Below, piece after piece: positions 34,867-40,622 of a stretch of 40,622 nucleotides of DNA. The stretch is from Oscillatoriales cyanobacterium CG2_30_40_61 (GTDB lineage Bacteria; Cyanobacteriota; Cyanobacteriia; Cyanobacteriales; Microcoleaceae): the NCBI GenBank assembly GCA_001873365.1, contig MNYZ01000057.1, forward strand, positions 30,552 through 71,173. The letters run 5' to 3'. The notes beneath the pieces are model-generated. The model saw only the letters and a program-made list of their open reading frames with translations, had not been told where the DNA came from and did no database searches. A program made the translations under genes and the position numbers. Position 1 is the stretch's first letter, and each line of letters begins with the position of its first letter.

Positions 34867-35373
34867 TTAATATTGAGTTCTTTGGAAGGCTTCTTCCGGT
34901 GAAATATTACCGTAAATCACCGATAAAATTCCAGGTAAATAGTCATCCATAGTGGTGACACTGGTATAAATTAAATGTTTAATCAATGCCGGGTTTAGAG
35001 CCGCATCTTCCGCATCTAAACTGGTTTTATATCGAAGTTCGCCATCTTGAAAATTCATTTCAAAATTCCCCACCACTGTCCCATAGTTGAGCAGGGTAAT
35101 AAATGTCGCCATATTATAGCGTTTATAGTCAGGAACTTTCACCGGACACACGGAATAAACCGCAATTTGCCGTTCTTCTTCCCTGACAATTATATAACAA
35201 TCAAAGCGGCCGTTTTTGCCCTCTACGCCCAATGCTAAGACTCGCCGATGTTCAATTTCTCTATACACCCAACCATCTAGGGTGATAAAGTCAATGAGAA
35301 CATCAAACACAGCCCGATCCGATGGGTATTCTTGAGAAAGTAATTCCGGGTTTTGTTCTGACACAGTAAACAT
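34867..35373 (-). CDS. YbjN domain-containing protein
   Basis: A 168-aa soluble protein. FDVLIDFITLDGW, a central strand-rich region (REEERQIAVYSVCPVKVP) and the late helices (YTSVTTMDDYLPGILSVIYGNISPEEAF) fit the YbjN/type III secretion chaperone-like fold common in cyanobacteria as single-domain proteins. The biochemical role is unknown; related proteins have been proposed as regulators or chaperones. Start is the ATG at 35373. It follows the unknown protein on the same strand with a 49-bp gap and may be co-transcribed. Confidence 0.8.
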   Translation of the reverse strand: MFTVSEQNPELLSQEYPSDRAVFDVLIDFITLDGWVYREIEHRRVLALGVEGKNGRFDCYIIVREEERQIAVYSVCPVKVPDYKRYNMATFITLLNYGTVVGNFEMNFQDGELRYKTSLDAEDAALNPALIKHLIYTSVTTMDDYLPGILSVIYGNISPEEAFQRTQY

Positions 35374-35422
35374 CCTTAATTTTCCTATATCTACAAAGTT
35401 CTTTGAATAGTGGCTTCAACAA

Positions 35423-36025
35423 TTACGCTCGATGGGAGTTATCTGGCTTTGGCATATTATACGCAATTTTATTGGCTTTGGCACTCCGGTAAACAATATT
35501 AGTTAATTCATAATAAATGGGAGGATACAAGGAGTAAAGTTGACCATAATAAAATCGATTTCGATATCGGTTATAATCTTGAATTTTTTTTCTAATTCCC
35601 GATCCTAAACGAGAATTTTTTTCAAAGGTTTTATCACTCTGTTCAATTGTCCATTTAATTTCGTCACCATCAACCCCGCGACTAATTAAATCAAAACACT
35701 GTTCAATGACTTGACGAATTCTTTCCCGATCTTTGGATTGAAATTCTAGCCCCTCCTGCTCAGAATTTCTAGGTAATAACTGCAACCGATAGCATCCATT
35801 GGGATCAGCATGGGGATACCAACCGAGTTTTAAGGTATAACCATTTTGATTAATAATCCAGTCTGTTTGCTTAAACTCAATTGATTGAATCACTAGCAAG
35901 TTTTCATGATAAAATTGCTGATTGAGAATCCGACCATCCTGAATCAATGGATCTTCATTCCCAAAACAGTTATGAGTGATTGCCCAACCACTGGGAATAT
36001 TCAGACGAACAAGGTTTGATTGCAT
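35423..36025 (-). CDS. Hypothetical protein (200 aa)
   Basis: I do not recognise this family. The 200-aa protein has no signal peptide or membrane segment. It opens MQSNLVRLNIPSGWAITHNCFG, is rich in aromatic residues (Trp and Tyr) in alternating, beta-type patterns (LKLGWYPHADPNGCYRLQLLP) and ends with a basic, Tyr/Arg-rich helix (IQDYNRYRNRFYYGQLYSLYPP). Start is the ATG at 36025. It lies upstream of the YbjN gene on the same strand. The base composition is like that of its neighbours. Confidence 0.7.
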   Translation of the reverse strand: MQSNLVRLNIPSGWAITHNCFGNEDPLIQDGRILNQQFYHENLLVIQSIEFKQTDWIINQNGYTLKLGWYPHADPNGCYRLQLLPRNSEQEGLEFQSKDRERIRQVIEQCFDLISRGVDGDEIKWTIEQSDKTFEKNSRLGSGIRKKIQDYNRYRNRFYYGQLYSLYPPIYYELTNIVYRSAKANKIAYNMPKPDNSHRA

Positions 36026-36298
36026 AAATTAGGATTGACTGGACAAGAATCAGGTAAACTCAGCTACCTAGTGTGCGATCGGCAGCAATTGATCTGGCTT
36101 TCTGACCACTTCTGACGAATTATAATCCAACTTCTGATCAATATCATGTTTTTTTTATAGACCGCAAGGCAAAACACACCTTTCCCTTTCCGGATCGAAG
36201 GATGACAGGCGGATTAATGCAGGTGTGATGGCGTTGAAGTGAGTTTATGTTTAAATATAGTATTTTAGCCTTAGTGACCCTGATGGCGAGATTTACTC
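36026..36298. other. Intergenic region upstream of the hypothetical gene
   Basis: This is the unique part of the 439-bp gap between ppc and the hypothetical gene. It contains a T-run (about 36149-36156) and a scattered AT-rich block, but no ORF, tRNA or clear hairpin that I can support. It should contain the promoter of the minus-strand hypothetical gene. Confidence 0.4.
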
Positions 36299-36354
36299 GG
36301 GGCGGGTTCATCGAGATGGGCGGTAATTAGCTCTTATCTAACAGAACCCGCCCC
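36299..36354. repeat. Dispersed repeat with 11-bp perfect inverted arms, copy 2
   Basis: GGGGCGGGTTC (36299-36309) and GAACCCGCCCC (36344-36354) are exact reverse complements around a 34-bp centre. The right half matches the element at 28725-28757. Confidence 0.85.
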
Positions 36355-36367
36355 TACAAGATTACCC

Positions 36368-36442
36368 TGTTTACTTCCTAACTGTTTACTTCCTAACTGA
36401 TAACTTCCTAACTAATAACTTCTTAACTGATAACTTCTTAAC
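36368..36442. repeat. 15-bp tandem repeat, five copies, running into ppc
   Basis: Five consecutive units: TGTTTACTTCCTAAC twice, TGATAACTTCCTAAC, TAATAACTTCTTAAC, TGATAACTTCTTAAC. They pass into ACTGATAACTGATGACTG at the ppc 3' end, showing that the 15-mer grew from the 7-bp family. Confidence 0.9.
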
Positions 36443-36464
36443 TGATAACTGATGACTGAAAAGA

Positions 36465-39400
36465 TCAGCCTGTATTTCGCATTCCAGCGGCAATTCCGTT
36501 AATAGTTAATAGCGCACCTCGGAGTAATTCTCCTTTGCTATAACGGGAATGGACGACACCCGAAGCCACGGATTTTCCGTGTTGACGTAGGCGTTTTAAC
36601 AAAGCTACTTGTAATAAACCCAAAGGAATAATAGTGGCATTGCGTAACTGCACCGAACGCTGTAGGACAGGATCATCATCTAATAGTCGTTGATGTCCGG
36701 TGATTTCTTGGACTAACTCCACGGTGAGATCGAATTCGGCGAGGATTTGTTGGAATAATACCTCAAACCGTTCGAGATCATCAGGATGACTTAACTCCCT
36801 GACATAGTGATGGGCGATTTCCATATCTACTTTGGCTAAGGTCATTTCCGTCTTAGAAATTACCACTTTAAAGAATGGCCATTTAACGTAGAAATAACGC
36901 AGGAGTTTCAGATTTTCCTGGGGTTCCTCGTTAATAAATGCCTGTAAAGCGGTTCCTACCCCATACCAAGAAGGCAGTAAAAAACGGCTCTGAGTCCAGC
37001 TAAATACCCAGGGAATCGCCCTTAAACCGGAAATATCTTTTTTCTTATCCCCACTACGACGGGCGGGGCGAGAACTGATTTGTAGTTGGCTAATTTCTTG
37101 GATCGGGGTAACTTGATGGAAGAATTCGGCCAAATCGGGTTCTTCATAAATTAAAGCCCGATAGTGCGCCCGCGATCGCATGGATAACTCCTCCATAATT
37201 TGATTCCAGGGATCAATCTCATCAAAGCCGTTATGCAGGAGACTGGCTTGGATGGCTGCGGTGGTGACGCTTTCGAGGTTAAATAACGCTAACTGCGGGA
37301 GGGAATATTTAGACGCCAGGACTTCCCCCTGTTCGGTAATTTTAATCCGGCCATTAATACTGCGGCCCGGTTGAGCCAAAACCGCTTTGTAGGCTGGGCC
37401 ACCGCCTCGACCCACCGAACCCCCGCGTCCGTGAAAGATTCGCAGACCGACTTTATAGGATTCTGCTACATTTTGTAACGCTTTTTGGGCTTTATGAATT
37501 TCCCAGTTACTACTCAAGAAACCCGAATCTTTATTACTATCAGAGTAGCCTAACATAATCTCTTGGAGAGATAGATCGGGATCTTGACTTACGAGTTTAT
37601 ATTGTTCATAACCTCCGGCTAACATTGCCCGATATAAAGGTAATTCAAACAAAGTTGCCATCACTCGGGGAGCGCGTTTCAGGTCTTCTACCGTTTCAAA
37701 TAGAGGAACAACAATCACATTACTAATTCCAGTCGCTGGATCATAAAGTCCGGCTTCTTTTGCCAAGAGTAATACCTCGAGTAAATCACTGGCTTCATTA
37801 CTCATACTAATAATATAGGTTTGGCAAATTTCCGGCCCAAATTCCTGTTGTAACTCCCGCATCACCCTAAAGGTAATAATGGTTTCGCAGGTTTTTTCAG
37901 AAAACGGTAATTCCGCCGGAATTAAAGGACGACGGGTTTGGAGTTCCGTTGCTAACCATACACATCTTTCGGCTTCGGAAAGCTCGATGTAGGGTTTGGG
38001 TAAGACTTGCAAATAGTTAGTAACTTCGTTCAAAGCATTACAATGAATCGAAGATTCTTGACGCATATCTAAGCGAGCCAAACTAAACCCAAAAACCTCC
38101 ACCTGACAGATCAGATTTTCCAGTTCTTGACAGGTCATTCCCGTTTCTTCTAGGTTGCGTTGAATCATTTTCAACTCTGCCAAGAAATCATTCCCCGAAC
38201 GATATAATTTAGTCGCTTCGTGGTCAGGAACTAGACGCTCTCGGATGCGAGACATTTCGGCATTATTGTACATTTGCCAATTGCGATCGCGAGTATTTTC
38301 CAATCGTTTTTGGACATAAGAAAGTTTTAAACGATAGGGTTCTTGACGATAGCGAATGGCGGTTTGATCATAGATATCAGGTAATTGTCCTTGATCTCGA
38401 TCCAAAGATTCTAATAATTCTGGAAGAACATCACTCCAATGTAAGGATAAACTCAATAAACTATTCAGGCGTTTGACCGCTTCAATATATTTTTCCAGGA
38501 CAACATGACGCTGATAACAAGCGGTTTTCCAGGTCACTTCCGGTGTTACCGATGGGTTTCCGTCTCGATCTGAACCCACCCAAGATCCGAATTTACAGAA
38601 ATCATGTTTAGGTAATTTCAGATAGGGAAAAGAAACATTTAAAGCGTGTTTTAAGCGCTTATAAAGTTGAGGAATGGTGTCAAATATCACTTCCTGGAAG
38701 TAGTGCAGGGAATAATCTACCTCATCCAAAACCGTAGGTTTAAATTGGTGGAGTTCATCGGTACGCCACCACAGCCGAATTTCTTGAGTTAGTTGTTCAT
38801 GGAGTTCTTCGGTTAATTCCGACAGGGTAGAAGAGTCCCCTACACTCTCGGTTCTGAGTCCATCAAAGCTTTCATCGATTTGATCAAGGTGTTCGAGGAT
38901 GGTAGCAATGCGACGCTGTTTAGTTCTAATTGTATGGCGAACAATTTCCGTCGGGTGCGCCGTAAATACCATCCGCACATCTAATTGATCTAATAACCTT
39001 TGGATCTTTTGGGCGGGAACATTTAACTGTCTCAACATCGGAAACAGGGAATGGAATGTTGCTAACTCCCGATCCTGTTCGCTGTAATTGGTAACATTGG
39101 TTAGTGGTAGTGGACTTTCTTCTTGATCGGAAAAACGTTGATTCCGAGAGTCGAAAGTAGACATGGATTTTACCGGGGAGACAGGTAACTTTCCTTTCCC
39201 TTTTCCGTGGTTATAGGCTAGTTGTTGTTCCCGTTGCTCATAGTGTTGTTCAACAATATTAATCAGTTGAAAATATAAAGCAAATCCCCGGGCGGCTCGA
39301 ATAGCCTGGTTAATATCAAGCTGTTCGATCAACTTCAGAGCATCCGATCCCTGAAACTCCTCAGCCTGTCCTTCCGGTGAGGTCATGGATCCTAACTGAT

Positions 39401-39569
39401 GGAGTAAATCCACCAATTGTTGACCGCACTCTTGACAAAGGACGGACTCCCAAACGTCCTCTATAATCTTGAGACGATTGCGTAAAAATAAATCCGAAGT
39501 AGTAGTTGGCGGATTTGATGAAACGACCGTATTTGCAGACTGTTCGGAAGATTGGAGCAGTGAACTCAT
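36465..39569 (-). CDS. ppc: Phosphoenolpyruvate carboxylase
   Basis: An anaplerotic enzyme fixing bicarbonate onto PEP to give oxaloacetate; cytoplasmic, 1034 aa, typical of cyanobacteria. Catalytic signatures are [51 protein letters not shown] and [19 protein letters not shown]; the C terminus MRNTG is the conserved end. The N-terminal extension of about 120 residues is usual in cyanobacteria. It probably draws on the same PEP pool as the PTS encoded 6 kb away. The start is the ATG at 39569. Confidence 0.98.
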   Translation of the reverse strand: MSSLLQSSEQSANTVVSSNPPTTTSDLFLRNRLKIIEDVWESVLCQECGQQLVDLLHQLGSMTSPEGQAEEFQGSDALKLIEQLDINQAIRAARGFALYFQLINIVEQHYEQREQQLAYNHGKGKGKLPVSPVKSMSTFDSRNQRFSDQEESPLPLTNVTNYSEQDRELATFHSLFPMLRQLNVPAQKIQRLLDQLDVRMVFTAHPTEIVRHTIRTKQRRIATILEHLDQIDESFDGLRTESVGDSSTLSELTEELHEQLTQEIRLWWRTDELHQFKPTVLDEVDYSLHYFQEVIFDTIPQLYKRLKHALNVSFPYLKLPKHDFCKFGSWVGSDRDGNPSVTPEVTWKTACYQRHVVLEKYIEAVKRLNSLLSLSLHWSDVLPELLESLDRDQGQLPDIYDQTAIRYRQEPYRLKLSYVQKRLENTRDRNWQMYNNAEMSRIRERLVPDHEATKLYRSGNDFLAELKMIQRNLEETGMTCQELENLICQVEVFGFSLARLDMRQESSIHCNALNEVTNYLQVLPKPYIELSEAERCVWLATELQTRRPLIPAELPFSEKTCETIITFRVMRELQQEFGPEICQTYIISMSNEASDLLEVLLLAKEAGLYDPATGISNVIVVPLFETVEDLKRAPRVMATLFELPLYRAMLAGGYEQYKLVSQDPDLSLQEIMLGYSDSNKDSGFLSSNWEIHKAQKALQNVAESYKVGLRIFHGRGGSVGRGGGPAYKAVLAQPGRSINGRIKITEQGEVLASKYSLPQLALFNLESVTTAAIQASLLHNGFDEIDPWNQIMEELSMRSRAHYRALIYEEPDLAEFFHQVTPIQEISQLQISSRPARRSGDKKKDISGLRAIPWVFSWTQSRFLLPSWYGVGTALQAFINEEPQENLKLLRYFYVKWPFFKVVISKTEMTLAKVDMEIAHHYVRELSHPDDLERFEVLFQQILAEFDLTVELVQEITGHQRLLDDDPVLQRSVQLRNATIIPLGLLQVALLKRLRQHGKSVASGVVHSRYSKGELLRGALLTINGIAAGMRNTG

Positions 39570-39669
39570 GATCGTCTTTTCCTGTGTGTGTTGCCAGAAT
39601 ATCCAGTTTATTGTATTGCCTAATTTCTCGCATAACTAGGAACTTTACAGTCAAATCTGTCACCGTTCT

Positions 39670-39897
39670 CTATTCTATATTTTTGTCTGATTCGGGAAAA
39701 TGGAGAATCGGCAGGCGATCGCCTCGGAGAATTTCCTCGCTGTTGGTGCTCAGGTTCAACATAAAATCATGGAGTGCTTTAGTTCCCAGGGCAGCCATTA
39801 ATAGGGGTGCAGTAGCGAAACTGACTAACCACTCTTGGGGAAAAGCCCTGGGGTCGGGACTTGGGGCCCGATGATTATTGGTGGCGGTGGGTTGCAT
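39670..39897 (-). CDS. Small conserved cyanobacterial protein (75 aa)
   Basis: A 75-aa protein with a hydrophobic segment (WLVSFATAPLLMAALGTKAL) and a distinctive C-terminal part (STNSEEILRGDRLPILHFPES). I believe the SEE(I/V)xRGDRLPxLxFP pattern is conserved in short cyanobacterial proteins of unknown function, which is why I take the minus-strand frame over an opposing plus-strand frame. It lies 100 bp upstream of ppc on the same strand. It is probably membrane-associated. The function is not known. Confidence 0.65.
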   Translation of the reverse strand: MQPTATNNHRAPSPDPRAFPQEWLVSFATAPLLMAALGTKALHDFMLNLSTNSEEILRGDRLPILHFPESDKNIE

Positions 39898-40091
39898 AGA
39901 TAATTGGCGCTTAAACGCAACAACGTGGAGTTGATCTAAACTTTTGACGAATCATGCCAAAATTGTAGTCGAATTCTAACATGGGCGTTGTCCTATTTCT
40001 GAACCCATCTCCAAGCCTTAACCCTTGAGATTAGAATTCAGTAGGGATTAAATTCATAAACCGGGCAGTTTGGTATGGGTAGGGAGTTGAG

Positions 40092-40622
40092 TTGAAGGCG
40101 AATAAAACAGTTTTAACCGCAGAGGGTTTAGCCTTAACCCAATGGGCAGAAAAGGCCGTGGGACTGGCAGATGTGCAGGTTCAAATTCGTTTGCGTGGCA
40201 ATCATTTGCACGTTTTGTGCGAAGCTCCGATTAGTCCCGATGAAAAAATCGCTACATCTAATTTTTCAGGGGCGTTAACCCACGGGAATCTAACTCCTTT
40301 ACTTCCTGCCCATCAACCGATCTATAAAATATTTTTATCGGGTCGAAGTTTGGGGGCGGCCAGACCGGATTGGACAGTCAAGCTCGAATATACAGAATTA
40401 CAATTTCAGACATCTAAACAGGCTTCTAATGCCATTGAAAACGCCCCAATAGTAGAACATATTCCTGAACCTAGACAGAACCCATTAACAAAAATTACTA
40501 GCCTGTTTAGACGTTCTCAACCCCAGGGAGCAGGAGAGGCACCGGAGGCACCGGAGGCACCGGAGGCACCGGAGGCACCGGAGGCACCGGAGGCAGGGGG
40601 AGCAGGGGGAGCAGGGGGAGTA
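40092..40622 (+). CDS. Truncated cyanobacterial protein with APE repeats, runs off the window end
   Basis: An open frame of 177 codons without a stop. It starts at a TTG with AGGGAG five bases upstream. The first 120 residues include a globular segment (LADVQVQIRLRGNHLHVLCEAP, YKIFLSGRSLGAARPDW) resembling the N-terminal region of large cyanobacterial proteins, some annotated as DUF1574; this is tentative. A linker follows with six GAG-GCA-CCG codon triplets (Glu-Ala-Pro) and then Gly/Ala-rich repeats. The protein continues beyond the window. There is no signal peptide. Confidence 0.6.
   Translation, partial: MKANKTVLTAEGLALTQWAEKAVGLADVQVQIRLRGNHLHVLCEAPISPDEKIATSNFSGALTHGNLTPLLPAHQPIYKIFLSGRSLGAARPDWTVKLEYTELQFQTSKQASNAIENAPIVEHIPEPRQNPLTKITSLFRRSQPQGAGEAPEAPEAPEAPEAPEAPEAGGAGGAGGV
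40536..40622. repeat. 9-bp tandem repeat passing into GGGGGAGCA repeats
   Basis: Six copies of GAGGCACCG (40536-40589) are followed by GAGGCA and then GGGGGAGCA-type units to the window end. Because the period is a multiple of three, the copy number can change without shifting the frame. Confidence 0.9.

Noticed and set aside
36026-36298. Possible small regulatory RNA in the gap between ppc and the hypothetical gene
   Set aside because: A T-run and some pairing segments are visible, but there is no convincing promoter-hairpin-terminator arrangement and no match to an RNA family I know.
39584-39874. Plus-strand 96-codon ORF opposite the small protein upstream of ppc
   Set aside because: The minus-strand frame has a coherent hydrophobic helix and a motif I believe conserved; the plus-strand frame overlaps the ppc leader and is rich in Arg/Ser typical of a shadow frame.
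1-40622. tRNA genes and insertion-sequence transposases
   Set aside because: No tRNA cloverleaf (conserved TTCGAATC-type arm with CCA-proximal stem) and no transposase-like protein could be found; the mobile features seen are all small repeats.

Overview
The window looks like chromosomal DNA from a filamentous, Planktothrix/Oscillatoria-type cyanobacterium. This is inferred from the gene set: BtpA, cyanobacteriochrome-type histidine kinases, a thylakoid-type ValRS with a CAAD domain, a VKOR-thioredoxin fusion, a geranylgeranyl-reductase-family enzyme and cyanobacterial PEP carboxylase. It is also supported by many GCGATCGC-type (HIP1) octamers, a GC content near 40% and abundant intergenic heptamer repeats of the ACTGATA/CAGTTAT family. 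No genus can be proven without a database search.

Layout. 1-6 kb: two tandem minus-strand multi-GAF sensor kinases, several of whose GAF domains carry the Cys-His of bilin-binding photoreceptors. 6-8.5 kb: a reductase, then pyrH-frr (overlapping). 8.6-10.2 kb: a thioredoxin-like protein and an SGNH hydrolase. 10.5-14.8 kb, plus strand: btpA, a VKOR fusion, and a CHASE2-PAS-GGDEF diguanylate cyclase. 14.86-14.98 kb: a solitary 5S rRNA on the minus strand with its own promoter. 15.2-16.8 kb: an AT-rich three-gene cassette (ParA-like ATPase, ribbon-helix-helix protein, Mrr-like nuclease) that I do not recognise as a described system. 16.9-20 kb: valS with a CAAD membrane anchor. 20-21.2 kb: GC-rich inverted repeats, a 58-aa ORF and ispD. 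21.3-23.8 kb: a GT9 glycosyltransferase, a 19-copy 14-bp tandem array and an ArsM-like methyltransferase. 23.9-26 kb: a type II restriction-modification pair whose methylase resembles YhdJ (ATGCAT); by eye I found no ATGCAT in the whole window. 26.1-30.7 kb: a glucose-family sugar PTS built from only two proteins, rare in cyanobacteria. 30.7-36 kb: an RTX-repeat protein, ComF, a degenerate PEP-synthase-like protein, a YbjN-domain protein and an unknown protein. 36.5-39.6 kb: ppc. The window ends with a small conserved protein and a truncated ORF with APE repeats.

Working together. The PTS EI, the PEP-synthase-like protein and PEP carboxylase all act on, or descend from enzymes acting on, phosphoenolpyruvate, and they lie within 14 kb. 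PyrH and Frr form the usual housekeeping pair. The two AT-rich islands (15.2-16.8 kb and 23.9-26 kb) look acquired and defence-related. Dispersed repeats fill most intergenic gaps and have supplied the last codons of at least two, probably three, genes.
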